Shown: positions 17,651 to 26,333 of the stretch, in pieces
Layout of the letters: each line of letters starts with the position of its first letter
Numbering within the stretch: position 1 is the stretch's first letter
Assembly (NCBI GenBank): GCA_020974905.1
Contig: CP087563.1
Span: 7,192,001-7,256,000 of the forward strand
Origin: Planctomycetes bacterium syqfu
GTDB lineage: Bacteria; Planctomycetota; Phycisphaerae; Phycisphaerales; Phycisphaeraceae
Reading direction: 5' to 3'
Length of the DNA stretch: 64,000 bases
Made by a program: the position numbers and the translations under genes
The notes under the pieces: model-generated
What the model was told of the DNA's origin: nothing
The model's database searches: none
What the model saw: the letters and a program-made list of their open reading frames with translations, nothing else

Positions 17651-19345
17651 TTACATCATTCCCATGCCGGGCATACCGCCCATGCCGCCCATGCCACCCA
17701 TGCCACCCATTCCGCCCATGCCACCCATACCCGGGTCACCATGTGCGTGGGGGGCTTCATCCTGGGGCTGTTCGGTGACGATGCAGTCACAGGTCAGCAG
17801 CAGGGTTGCGACGGAGCAAGCATTTTCAAGTGCGGTACGGTCAACCTTGGCTGGGGTGATGATACCCTTTTCAACCAGGTCACAGTATTCCAGAGCCAGG
17901 GCGTCAAAGCCGTTGTTACCCTTCTGGGCCATGACCTTGGCGACGACGACGCTACCGTGTTCGCCGGCGTTGTTGGCAATGGTCATCAGGGGAACCTTCA
18001 TCGCGTTGGCAACGGTGGTGATGCCAGCCTGTTCGTCCACACTGGCACCCTTGAGCTTGGCCAACGCGGGGATGGCACGCAGGAAGCTTACTGCACCGCC
18101 GGGGACGATGCCTTCTTCGACTGCAGCGCGGGTGGCGTGCAGGGCGTCTTCAACGCGAGCTTTCTTTTCCTTGAGTTCAGCTTCACTGCCAGCACCGACA
18201 TTGATCTGAGCCACACCGCCGGAGAGCTTGGCCAAGCGTTCCTGAAGCTTTTCGCGATCGTAGTCAGATGTGGTGGATTCGATTTCGCGACGGATCTGTT
18301 CGATGCGTGCTTGAATGTCCGCTGAGCTGCCAGCACCTTCGACGATGGTGGTGTTTTCGCTGTCGACGGTGAGTTTCTTGGCCATACCCAGATCGGAGAG
18401 TTCGACCTGATCCAGATCGACACCCAGATCCTTCATGATGGCTTTGCCACCGGTGAGCACAGCAATGTCGCCAAGCATGGCTTTACGACGGTCACCGTAA
18501 CCCGGAGCCTTAACCGCACAGACGTTGAGCACGCCACGGAGTTTGTTGACCACGAGGGTAGCAAGGGCTTCACCTTCGATGTCTTCAGCGATGATCAGCA
18601 GGGGCTTCTTGGCTTCCTGGACCTTTTCAAGGACCGGGACAAGCTTCTGCACGCTGTCGATTTTGTCTTCGTAGATCAGGACCAGTGCCTTTTCCATTTC
18701 GACGGTCATGGCATCCTGGTTGGTGACGAAGTTGGCAGAAAGGTAACCGCGGTCAAACTGCATACCTTCGACGACATCGACGTAGGTGTCCAGACCTTTA
18801 CCTTCTTCGACGGTGATCACGCCGTCTTTGCCGACCTTCAGGAAGGCGTCTGCCATGATCTTGCCGATTTCCTTGTCGTTGTTGGCCGAGATGGCTGCGA
18901 CATTGGCGATGTCATCCTTGCGGGTGGCATCGATGGGCTTGGCAAGCTTGTTGATTTCGTCGATGACGGTGGCCACGGCAGTCTTCATGCCACGGACGAC
19001 GGCGTTGGCATCGTTGCCAGCCGCGATGTTGCGCAGGCCTTCCTTGAAGAGGGCTTCGGCGAGGACCGTTGAGGTGGTCGTGCCGTCACCCGCCTTGTCG
19101 GACGTCTTGCTGGCCGCTTCCTTGACCAGTTGGGCGCCCATGTTTTCGTTCTTGTCCGCGAGCTCGATTTCTTCAGCAACGGTCACACCGTCCTTGGTGA
19201 CGGTGGAACCGCCCCAAGACTTGTCGATCACCGCGTTGCGACCACGTGGGCCGAGGGTGGATTTCACTGCTGAAGCGAGTTTCTCGACGCCTGCCAGAAG
19301 GCTGGCGCGTGCGTCCTGTTCGAATGCCAGGTTTTTCGCAGCCAT
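17651..19345 (-). CDS. groEL: Chaperonin GroEL, copy 2 (with long GGM tail)
   Basis: This 564-residue chaperonin is the first gene of the minus-strand chaperone block. Signatures include [42 protein letters not shown] and [18 protein letters not shown]. The C-terminus has six Gly-Gly-Met repeats and ends PGMGMM, as expected for the flexible tail inside the folding cavity. GGAG lies 10 bases before the ATG. No CIRCE element (TTAGCACTC-N9-GAGTGCTAA) is upstream; a short dyad TGCCA-N4-TGGCA lies at 19398-19411, about 55 bases before the start. Confidence 0.97.
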   Translation of the reverse strand: MAAKNLAFEQDARASLLAGVEKLASAVKSTLGPRGRNAVIDKSWGGSTVTKDGVTVAEEIELADKNENMGAQLVKEAASKTSDKAGDGTTTSTVLAEALFKEGLRNIAAGNDANAVVRGMKTAVATVIDEINKLAKPIDATRKDDIANVAAISANNDKEIGKIMADAFLKVGKDGVITVEEGKGLDTYVDVVEGMQFDRGYLSANFVTNQDAMTVEMEKALVLIYEDKIDSVQKLVPVLEKVQEAKKPLLIIAEDIEGEALATLVVNKLRGVLNVCAVKAPGYGDRRKAMLGDIAVLTGGKAIMKDLGVDLDQVELSDLGMAKKLTVDSENTTIVEGAGSSADIQARIEQIRREIESTTSDYDREKLQERLAKLSGGVAQINVGAGSEAELKEKKARVEDALHATRAAVEEGIVPGGAVSFLRAIPALAKLKGASVDEQAGITTVANAMKVPLMTIANNAGEHGSVVVAKVMAQKGNNGFDALALEYCDLVEKGIITPAKVDRTALENACSVATLLLTCDCIVTEQPQDEAPHAHGDPGMGGMGGMGGMGGMGGMGGMPGMGMM

Positions 19346-19776
19346 GTTCTATGTTCTCCAGATTACAGAACCATGAAATTATCCATTGATACCGACCTGC
19401 CAAATGTGGCAAATCGGACGTATCCAGTGACACGTGCCAGAGAATAAGCAAGCCGGATGCCTGAATGTAAAAAAAATAACTTGAGGCGACGTTGTCATAT
19501 TTGTTCTATTTATCAAGCGTTTATAGCCGAAGTAAGTTTGGATGGGATAGATTCATTTGATTTAAAGCCTGTCAGGCTGGCAGTCGATCCCATTTTTTCC
19601 TGACAGGTGGGCATTTGATCAATTGATAGTTGACTCTTCTGATATCGGAGAAAAATCTCGGAATATAACCAAAATATGCCTGTTCATACGTTTACGATCA
19701 GTTTGTGGGGGAGTACACTGACCAGAGATTAGGAACAGTCTTGAACTGACAAGGGCGGGTCAGCAAGGATGCATTG
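19346..19776. other. Divergent intergenic region between groEL2 and the histidine kinase, with two dyads
   Basis: No gene is seen. A 14-bp dyad TGCCA-AATG-TGGCA (19398-19411) lies where the groEL2 promoter should be. A larger perfect inverted repeat CCTGTCAGG (19568-19576) / CCTGACAGG (19599-19607) with a 22-base loop lies about 170 bases before the kinase start. Both are candidate regulator sites. No CIRCE or clear heat-shock sigma promoter was found. Confidence 0.4.
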
Positions 19777-21609
19777 GTGTTCAAACGTTTTCATATAAAG
19801 CTGGGTATCAGCAGTAAAATTGCGATTCTGGTATGCAGTATCGCAGTGTTATCTGTTGTTTTAACCAGTAGTTGGGTTTTCTACAAACTCGACCAGATCA
19901 TGATTCGTGAAAGTCAACAGCGTATTGAACACGATGCTCATGTCCTCAGCGAGCGCATTGAAGCCCCCATCCGTTCGATGTGTGAGGATGTTGCCTTTTT
20001 GCACGACACCCCGCCGATCTCCGGTATTATTCGCACGCTAAAATCAGAGTCTGGTATTGATCCGATTGATAATGGCTCAACATTTGAGCTTTGGAAGAAG
20101 CGTTTGGCGGTTATTTTCTCCGGGATGATTCAGGCCAAGCCCTATTACAGGCAGATTCGCGTGATTGGGGTCGCCAACAACGGGCGTGAAATCGTCCGTG
20201 TGGATCGTCTTTATCCATCCAATGAGCTTCAGGTCATTGATGATGAGATGCTTCAAGAAAAAGGTCATCGAACATTTTTCCAGGACATCATCAAGTTCCC
20301 CGCAGATCAGATTTACCTATCCGAGATCAACCTGAACTGGGACTACGGAAAAATCACGATACCTCATCTTCCGGTCCTGCGTGCAGCCAAACGTATCGTC
20401 GACGACCAGGGCAATACGTTCGGTTTTATCATCATCAATATGGACATGCGTTATGCCTTTAAGCTGTTACATAGCGATTTGCGTGATGATGTCACCATGA
20501 TGATGACCAACAAACGAGGGGACTTTCTGCTTCATCCTGAACCCAGCAAGACCTTTGGCTTTGACCTGAATCAACCCTACCTGATTCAAAGCGAATTTCC
20601 TGACATCACAAAACAATTTAGTGAAATCAAGAAAACACATTGGTCAGGATTTCTCAATCAGGATCAACCCAAAAAAAACTGGGTTGCTGCGTCACTGCAC
20701 AAGATCTATTTTGACAGCAGCAAGCCTGACCGATTTCTGGGGTTGCTGTTGACCATGCCACGAGAAGAAATTCTCGAATCCTTCAGGCCGGTTCATCAAC
20801 AGATTTTTGGTGTCCTGTTTCTGTTATTGCTCGTTGCCGTATCCATTGGACTGTTTTATTCACGGTCTTTGATTCGTCCTTTGATGCAGATCATTGAAGC
20901 CATTGACTCCTACGGCAAGGGTAACACCCGCAGCATTCACGTGGCCAACGCGCCGGCAGACGAAACCGGCATCCTGTTACAAGCTTTTCAGCACATGGTC
21001 TTTCAGGTTGAAAAGCGTAACAATGAGTTACGCTTCAGTGAAGCGCGCAACCGTGCCGTCCTCGAAGCAGCTGCCGACTCCATTTTGACCATTGATGAAA
21101 TGGGCGTAATTCAATCTGCCAATACGGCAACACAGGACCTGTTCGGATACGAGGCAAATGAATTGGTCGGTCAACGTATTGAAACACTGATGCCTTCGCC
21201 GCATCGTGAGATGCATGACAGTTATCTGGCCAAGTATCGTACCCCGTCAATCTCCACGGAACAGTCAGGTGAGAGTGTGCTGGGGCGCATCCGGGAAATC
21301 TCGGGATTGCACAAGGATGGCAGAGTCTTCCCGATTGAACTGTCTGTCAGTCGTACCTGGATCAACCAGAAACAATTATTCACCGGCATTATCCGAGACG
21401 TCACCGAACGCAAGGAAGCCGAAGCACGCCTGATTGCAAAGAACATCGAGTTGGAGCAGAAAAACAAGGAAGCTGAACAGTTCACCTATTCGGTTTCCCA
21501 TGATCTCAAATCACCATTGGTCAGTTGCACAGGTTTGCTGAGTCTGCTTTGGGAAGACATGGAAGACGGTGATATGGATGGCGTGCGCAAAAGCGCTAAA
21601 ACGTATTGA
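19777..21609 (+). CDS. Sensor histidine kinase, N-terminal part (gene interrupted by a frameshift)
   Basis: The frame holds membrane helix 1 (IAILVCSIAVLSVVL), a large extracytoplasmic Cache-like sensor (about 35-335), membrane helix 2 (IFGVLFLLLLVAVSIGLFY), a HAMP-like segment, a PAS domain (RNRAVLEAAADSILTIDEMG, YEANELVGQRIETLMP) and the phospho-acceptor motif FTYSVSHDLKSPL. It stops soon after, at KSAKTY. The remaining kinase domain continues in the +1 frame (next entry). Removing one base near 21594 would join them smoothly (GVRKS-LKRIDRN). AAGGA lies 7 bases before the GTG at 19777; a TTG at 19774 is the alternative. Confidence 0.8.
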   Translation: MFKRFHIKLGISSKIAILVCSIAVLSVVLTSSWVFYKLDQIMIRESQQRIEHDAHVLSERIEAPIRSMCEDVAFLHDTPPISGIIRTLKSESGIDPIDNGSTFELWKKRLAVIFSGMIQAKPYYRQIRVIGVANNGREIVRVDRLYPSNELQVIDDEMLQEKGHRTFFQDIIKFPADQIYLSEINLNWDYGKITIPHLPVLRAAKRIVDDQGNTFGFIIINMDMRYAFKLLHSDLRDDVTMMMTNKRGDFLLHPEPSKTFGFDLNQPYLIQSEFPDITKQFSEIKKTHWSGFLNQDQPKKNWVAASLHKIYFDSSKPDRFLGLLLTMPREEILESFRPVHQQIFGVLFLLLLVAVSIGLFYSRSLIRPLMQIIEAIDSYGKGNTRSIHVANAPADETGILLQAFQHMVFQVEKRNNELRFSEARNRAVLEAAADSILTIDEMGVIQSANTATQDLFGYEANELVGQRIETLMPSPHREMHDSYLAKYRTPSISTEQSGESVLGRIREISGLHKDGRVFPIELSVSRTWINQKQLFTGIIRDVTERKEAEARLIAKNIELEQKNKEAEQFTYSVSHDLKSPLVSCTGLLSLLWEDMEDGDMDGVRKSAKTY

Positions 21610-22195
21610 TCGCAATCTTCATCGCATGCAGACCAGTGTCAGCGATCTGCTGGAATTTTGTAAGGTCGGTCGCATCAAGCATGAGCCACAATGGGTCGAC
21701 ATGGATCAGGTTATTGTCAATGCGCAGGAAGAACTGGATTTACCCATCCGTGAAAAAAAGGCGGTTTTTGAAATTCAGCCGGATATGCCCCGAATTTATG
21801 CCGACCCTAATCGCATGAATGAATTGTTTGTCAATTTGCTGAGTAACGCCTTGAAATATGCCTGTGATGATGAGTGTGATTGTAAAATCAAAATTGGTTA
21901 CAAGCAGATTGAAGATGAAATAGTTTTTTACGTACGTGATTTCGGACAGGGGATTGATCCTGCTTATCACGAGAAAATTTTCACCTTGTTTCAACGACTC
22001 GATAATACTCGATCCGGTAGTGGTGTTGGATTGGCGATTGTTCGTCGCATTATGGAAATCCATCATGGCCGAGTGTGGGTTGAGTCGAATGTGGGGCAAG
22101 GGGCGACTTTTTGGTTGGCTTTTCCCATTGCCGCATCGGATGAATCATCCGTTGTAACAAACGAGCAGGAACAAGGTGAAAGTCATGGGGGATGA
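21569..22195 (+). CDS. Sensor histidine kinase, C-terminal ATPase part (frameshifted continuation)
   Basis: This frame carries the end of the dimerisation helix (LKRIDRNLHRMQTSVSDLLEF) and the complete HATPase domain: N box NELFVNLLSNALKYA, G1 box VRDFGQGIDPAYHEKIF, and G2 box GSGVGLAIVRRIMEIHHG. The class resembles phytochrome-type and Rcp1-partner kinases. It has no start of its own, and the coding sense runs straight on from the preceding frame. The break is either a real inactivating frameshift, an assembly error or, least likely, a +1 programmed shift. The response-regulator gene follows 24 bases downstream. Confidence 0.8.
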   Translation: MIWMACAKALKRIDRNLHRMQTSVSDLLEFCKVGRIKHEPQWVDMDQVIVNAQEELDLPIREKKAVFEIQPDMPRIYADPNRMNELFVNLLSNALKYACDDECDCKIKIGYKQIEDEIVFYVRDFGQGIDPAYHEKIFTLFQRLDNTRSGSGVGLAIVRRIMEIHHGRVWVESNVGQGATFWLAFPIAASDESSVVTNEQEQGESHGG

Positions 22196-22219
22196 AGTAA
22201 GTTTTCAGGAGATTGTGAG

Positions 22220-22669
22220 ATGTCACAGATGACGGATACCATGCGTGTGCTACTGGTTGAGGATGACGAAGATCATGCCATGTTGCTGATGCGCTGCCTT
22301 GAGAAATGCGACGTGGATAACCAGGTGGATCATGTCACCGACGGTGAGCAGGCGTTGAACTTTTTATATGCACGAAACGGTTTTGAAAACCGCAAGCTGC
22401 CCAATTTGATTCTGCTTGACCTGAATCTGCCGCGTGTGTCGGGGCATGAAGTGTTAAGCCAACTCAAGTCTGATCCGGAGATGCGGGTGATCCCCGTGGT
22501 GGTTTTGACAACTTCCAATATCGAAGCGGATCGAATTCGTGCATATCAGGAACATGTCAACAGCTATGTGGTCAAACCATTTGACCCAACGCGTTTCCGC
22601 CATGTGATTGACAATGTCTGTCGCTACTGGGCGGAGATCAATATTCAATCCCCAGACCATATTTCTTGA
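22220..22669 (+). CDS. Single-domain response regulator (Rcp1-like)
   Basis: The 149-residue protein is a lone receiver domain. It has the acidic pocket VEDDEDH, the phospho-acceptor Asp in NLILLDLNLPRVSG, the switch Thr in VVVLTTS and the Lys of VVKPFD. There is no output domain, so it acts by protein contact. The helical insert NFLYARNGFENRKLP is typical of Rcp1-type regulators, which pair with PAS-containing kinases such as the one upstream. AGGAG lies 8 bases before the ATG. Confidence 0.93.
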   Translation: MSQMTDTMRVLLVEDDEDHAMLLMRCLEKCDVDNQVDHVTDGEQALNFLYARNGFENRKLPNLILLDLNLPRVSGHEVLSQLKSDPEMRVIPVVVLTTSNIEADRIRAYQEHVNSYVVKPFDPTRFRHVIDNVCRYWAEINIQSPDHIS

Positions 22670-22885
22670 TGATCCGTTGTGATTGAGTTGAATCAGACGT
22701 GATGTCAGACTGTCTGTTGACGGTGATGTTTTGCCTCCGATCGTGACAGTCGATATGACTGATGTGAATCAGTTGAACGCGGTCGGTGGGTTTGATTTTG
22801 CTCCATAGAGGCGAATCCATCCCATACATTTGGATGTTTCGATAGATATTCTTCATCAGATCCGATTTGTTATCTGCGTACATGA

Positions 22886-23015
22886 GCATTTTTCACTCAA
22901 GTGTCGCGTCGACGAGTGACGCGCGCGCTGTCAGTTCGCGGCTATTGAATTGGTCTTTCATTGAAGACGCACACAGACATGATCGCGTCAGACGCGACAC
23001 TTGAGTGAAAAATGC
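22886..23015. repeat. Non-coding element with perfect 25-bp terminal inverted repeats
   Basis: The arms 22886-22910 and 22991-23015 (GCATTTTTCACTCAAGTGTC... / ...) are perfect inverted copies, 80 bases apart. Inside, CGCGTC-GACGAGT-GACGCG forms a second hairpin. No gene is seen between the response regulator and the GH57 gene. It may be a MITE-like element, a BIME/REP pair or a structured RNA; it is unrelated in sequence to the element at 443-607. Confidence 0.65.
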
Positions 23016-23094
23016 AATAGATCACGACAAAATCTTTTAAATAAGATTTTAAAGGTTTTTAGCATTTGCTGGGTTCTCTGAAGAGATAAGTGTC

Positions 23095-23122
23095 TTGACA
23101 GATGCTGGCGATGTGACATAAT
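23095..23122 (+). promoter_or_regulatory. Strong sigma70-type promoter of the GH57-like gene, leaderless
   Basis: A perfect TTGACA (23095-23100), a 16-base spacer and CATAAT (23117-23122) end 6 bases before the ATG at 23129. The predicted start of transcription is the start codon itself. Confidence 0.75.
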
Positions 23123-23144
23123 GTGTTAATGAACACATTAACAC
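23123..23144 (+). promoter_or_regulatory. Dyad operator overlapping the start codon of the GH57-like gene
   Basis: GTGTTAATG (23123-23131) and CATTAACAC (23136-23144) are perfect inverted 9-bp arms around AACA. The dyad begins directly after the -10 box and covers the predicted transcription start and the first codons. A bound repressor would block initiation. The regulator is not known. Confidence 0.55.
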
Positions 23145-24526
23145 TAAAGATCGTCTTTCTTCCGCACGGCAACATCCAATACTCCCAACTCCATCCCGAC
23201 AAACGGGCCTGGGTAATCGAAAATTCGTATCGCCCACTCTTCGAACTCGTCGAAAAGAGCGGTTACACCATCGGCTTTGAAGCCTCCGGCCAAACCGTTG
23301 TCGACATTGCAGAGAAATGCCCCAAGGTCATGGACCTGCTCAAAAACCTGATCCAAAACGGACAGATCGAACCCGTCGGATCACCCTTCACCCACCTGAT
23401 GCTCTCCAACGTTGATCCGGAGATCGGCCTGGCAACTCTCAAACACGGCATTGACGCATGGGAAGAACACACCGGCGTCCGCCCGGCGACCGGCTGGAAT
23501 CCCGAGTGTGGCTGGGCAGGCTACATCCCCGACATCTACCGCGAAGCAGGCTTCAAAAATCTCGTCATGGATGCAGACTCCTTCTTCCTGTCATTCCCGG
23601 AAATCCGAGAAGCTACCGGTTTGGCATTTGATGTGCGAGGTCACAGCAACAAGAACCAACTCTTCCGCATCGAGGAGTACATCAAGGACAAGCCCGACTT
23701 CATGCGGTATCTGACCAACCCCGCACAGTCGCATGGTCTGAATCTCATCTTCCGTAGTGACATGATGAGTAACTTCATGCTCTGGTATCTGATGGGTGCC
23801 ACCGAAGGCAATCGCGAAACGCCCATTTCCGTCGACGAAGTCAACGAGATGTTAGGCCGCTGGAAACAACGTGCCATTGACACCGGCAGTTACATCATGC
23901 CCTATGCCGAAGACGCCGAGTACATCGGCACGTCCGCTTACTTCTATGTCAAACAATTCGGCCAAGCCCGATTCTTCGAGCCCGAACCAGATAGCGTCGG
24001 TCGCTTCGAACAATTGCTCAAACTCGCTGTCGCACAAGGCTACGAATTGGCAACGCCGTCACAGGTCATCGCAGCCAGTGATGTGAAACTCGATGCTCCG
24101 CAGATCATGAATATCGAAAATGGCTGCGCCTGGCATGGTGGTACCGCCAAAGCCTGGGCAAACACGGACTACTCGCGTTTGCTCGATCCCGTGTGTTACA
24201 GCGTGTACCTCGGCATCAAGGCCATCGCCCAATATCTGGGTAAAGATCCCCGCAACCTTGACGGTAATTTACAGACCGCCTTACGTGCCGTCACCAGTGC
24301 CTACGTTTCCGACGCCCGTTGGCCTCCCGCGCCAACCAGCCCCGGCCGCTTCAACACCGACGAAGCCATCGCCGACCTGCGCACCGCCAATACCGCGTTA
24401 ACCAGTGCAATGAAGTCCGCCGGTATTTTTGAAATGAAGTCCATCTACTCCCCGGGGCTGATGGAAACCCAAATCAACGCCGTCGCCGATGAGCTTAAAG
24501 CGATCAAGTATTTCGGGGAAGATTGA
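23129..24526 (+). CDS. Glycoside hydrolase family 57-like protein
   Basis: The protein has 465 residues, all in one (beta/alpha) barrel-like unit. The motifs LPHGNIQYSQL near the N-terminus, NGQIEPVGSPFTHLML, and GWNPECGWAGYIPD match conserved regions 1-3 of GH57, where the Glu after W-x-P is the expected nucleophile. VMDADSF and DTGSYIMPYAEDAEYIG follow. GH57 enzymes act on alpha-glucans; the substrate here is not known. It has no signal peptide. The ATG at 23129 is chosen over the GTG at 23123, because the promoter -10 ends at 23122 and the message should be leaderless. Confidence 0.8.
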   Translation: MNTLTLKIVFLPHGNIQYSQLHPDKRAWVIENSYRPLFELVEKSGYTIGFEASGQTVVDIAEKCPKVMDLLKNLIQNGQIEPVGSPFTHLMLSNVDPEIGLATLKHGIDAWEEHTGVRPATGWNPECGWAGYIPDIYREAGFKNLVMDADSFFLSFPEIREATGLAFDVRGHSNKNQLFRIEEYIKDKPDFMRYLTNPAQSHGLNLIFRSDMMSNFMLWYLMGATEGNRETPISVDEVNEMLGRWKQRAIDTGSYIMPYAEDAEYIGTSAYFYVKQFGQARFFEPEPDSVGRFEQLLKLAVAQGYELATPSQVIAASDVKLDAPQIMNIENGCAWHGGTAKAWANTDYSRLLDPVCYSVYLGIKAIAQYLGKDPRNLDGNLQTALRAVTSAYVSDARWPPAPTSPGRFNTDEAIADLRTANTALTSAMKSAGIFEMKSIYSPGLMETQINAVADELKAIKYFGED

Positions 24527-24555
24527 TTCTGCTTAAACAACATTGCCCCTTAATA

Positions 24556-24606
24556 AAAACGGCTGTCTGACATTGCGTTGGACTGCCGTTTTAGATATTT
24601 TTTTTG
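24556..24606. terminator. Terminator between the convergent GH57-like and AbiTii-like genes
   Basis: AAACGGCTGTC (24557-24567) pairs with GACTGCCGTTT (24581-24591), one mismatch, followed within a few bases by an eight-T run on the plus strand. The run of A before it lets it serve the minus strand too. Confidence 0.7.
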
Positions 24607-24618
24607 CGAATTAGGCTG

Positions 24619-25296
24619 TTAAGCTAGTTTACTTTTGAATCGCTTAATGAATTCGTTTCGAATATTACTAATGATTCCAGTTATCTCTGAAGGACTGATG
24701 TTAAAACAGTAGACGTCGACTTCAAGATACTTTTTAAGCATCTCGATTGTATCCTCTTCTCGTATACTTATTACCTTGTCGTTTTGAGCTAACTTTTGTA
24801 GTTGTTCAATTCCATCACGGAATCGATGTGTGTTAACAAAATCTAAGTCTTTTTGTGGGATATGCAACATTCTGCCATACTGATCATAATATCTTCCAGT
24901 CACCTCACGATATTCAGGAACAACTTCATCTTCTTGCATGCCGTTTGCTTGATAGTAACCAAACAGTTCTAAGTTAATCCAGTGCTCGAGATTTTGATCA
25001 TGAGTGATCTGGGCTAATTTCAATCCATGAGACAAAACATCTGGCAAAGAATGGGTAAGTGAGTTTTCTTTAAGCCATTCAATTGTTAATTGCTTTGAAG
25101 ATAGTTTCGAGGGTTCGGTATGTTGTGTGTCAGAATTGGGTTTTTGAAACCTACGGCAGACTTCAATTATGCCAGCTACACAGCCACATAAGACGGTGTA
25201 TGGCTCATAGTTTCCTTCTGGGTTATTAATCCATAGAACACCTAAAATCAATGTTATAACCAATGCACATATCTCAATTATCAGCATCAAAGACAT
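24619..25296 (-). CDS. AbiTii-like domain protein with two N-terminal membrane helices (possible phage defence)
   Basis: The 225-residue protein starts with two hydrophobic segments (LMLIIEICALVITLILGVLW and PYTVLCGCVAGIIEVC). Residues about 68-150 resemble the AbiTii domain found in abortive-infection genes: LPDVLSHGLKLAQITHDQNL, EHWINLELFGYY and VPEYREVTGRYYD, the pattern 'adaptor helices, then W-x-x-x-E-L-x-G-Y'. The rest is helical and basic at the end. The gene is AT-rich and uses codons unlike its neighbours, a sign of transfer. GGGGAA stands 9 bases before the ATG. No partner defence gene is adjacent, so the defence role is an inference from the domain. Confidence 0.6.
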   Translation of the reverse strand: MSLMLIIEICALVITLILGVLWINNPEGNYEPYTVLCGCVAGIIEVCRRFQKPNSDTQHTEPSKLSSKQLTIEWLKENSLTHSLPDVLSHGLKLAQITHDQNLEHWINLELFGYYQANGMQEDEVVPEYREVTGRYYDQYGRMLHIPQKDLDFVNTHRFRDGIEQLQKLAQNDKVISIREEDTIEMLKKYLEVDVYCFNISPSEITGIISNIRNEFIKRFKSKLA

Positions 25297-25321
25297 GAGT
25301 TATTTCCCCGTACAACTATAA

Positions 25322-26248
25322 TTAATTAGCCATCGTTTGCGGGTGACTTTCACTCACCATCTCCAAGTCCGCGGCGGCGGCGTTGGATTGGACTTGTTCG
25401 ACAGTCTTACAGCCGGGGATGACGGTGGTGACGGCGTCGTTGGTTAAGACCCAAGCTAAAGCCCATTGAGCCATGTTGACACCTTCAGGGACTTCGTTTT
25501 GCTTGATCTCGATGGCTTGGGTGATTTTTTCCAGACGGGCTTTATCGTCCATCCAGTTACCACGCACGTCGGTCTTGTCGAAGGCAGCGGACTCGGTGTA
25601 TTTGCCACTGAGGAAACCGGAGGCCAACGGCACGCGAGCGAGGACGCCCAAATCCTGCTTGATACATTCGGGTAAGACCTGTTCTTCGGGCGCGCGGTCA
25701 AGACGGTTATAGACAACCTGTATGGTCTTGGCGTTGACGTCCGAAGCATGTTCGGTTTGGAAGATGTTGGTGTTGGAGCCGATGGAGATACCCAGGTGAC
25801 GGATCTTGCCAGCTTCGACCTGCTTTTGCAGCAGTTCCCATAGTCCGGGAGTTTGGAACATCTCGTCGTTGCCGGAGTGGAACTGGTAGAGATCGATGTA
25901 GTCGGTGCGCAGGGCGGTTAATGAGTCTTCGAGTTGCTGGAGGACAAGCTTGGGATCGTAGACGGTGTCACGGGTGAAGAGGTCATGGAACTTGTGGCCG
26001 AATTTGGTGGCAACGATCCAATCTTCACGGTTCCCTTCGATGGCAGCACCGATGAATTTTTCGGATAGATGATCGCCATAGCATTCAGCAGTGTCGATGA
26101 GATTAATGCCACAGTCTTTGGCCGCAGCGAACATGTCGTTGACTTCGGACTGCTCGAAGTTTTTGCCCCATTCCCCACCGAATTGCCAGGTGCCCACGCC
26201 TACAACGGAAACGTTCATATCAGTTTTGCCAAGTCGACGGTATTTCAT
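25322..26248 (-). CDS. Aldo/keto reductase
   Basis: This 308-residue NADPH-dependent oxidoreductase shows the family motifs in order: MKYRRLGKTDMNVSVVGVGTWQFGGEW, the catalytic D and Y in NLIDTAECYGDHLSE, the catalytic K in IVATKFGHKF, and LYQFHSGNDE. The C-terminus AWVLTNDAVTTVIPGCKTVEQV is the cofactor-binding segment. It resembles the YajO/perakine-type reductases. The substrate is not known, though carbohydrate genes surround it. Confidence 0.94.
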   Translation of the reverse strand: MKYRRLGKTDMNVSVVGVGTWQFGGEWGKNFEQSEVNDMFAAAKDCGINLIDTAECYGDHLSEKFIGAAIEGNREDWIVATKFGHKFHDLFTRDTVYDPKLVLQQLEDSLTALRTDYIDLYQFHSGNDEMFQTPGLWELLQKQVEAGKIRHLGISIGSNTNIFQTEHASDVNAKTIQVVYNRLDRAPEEQVLPECIKQDLGVLARVPLASGFLSGKYTESAAFDKTDVRGNWMDDKARLEKITQAIEIKQNEVPEGVNMAQWALAWVLTNDAVTTVIPGCKTVEQVQSNAAAADLEMVSESHPQTMAN

Positions 26249-26333
26249 GATTGGTCTTTCTTTATCAGTGTTATGCGGAGTTAAAGTTAACTGTTGATTC
26301 TAACAAATCAAATGTGATGTCACAGAGACTCGG

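Noticed and set aside
17650-17740. Tandem DNA repeat or CRISPR-like array
   Set aside because: The periodic sequence encodes the GGM tail of GroEL copy 2.
19346-19480. CIRCE element upstream of groEL2
   Set aside because: No sequence close to TTAGCACTC-N9-GAGTGCTAA is present; only a weak TGCCA/TGGCA dyad is found.
21560-21615. Programmed +1 frameshift site in the histidine kinase
   Set aside because: No known slippery sequence or downstream structure supports it; a mutation or assembly error is simpler.
22638-22889. 83-residue open frame after the response regulator on the minus strand
   Set aside because: No ribosome site or family, and it overlaps the response-regulator end; likely chance.
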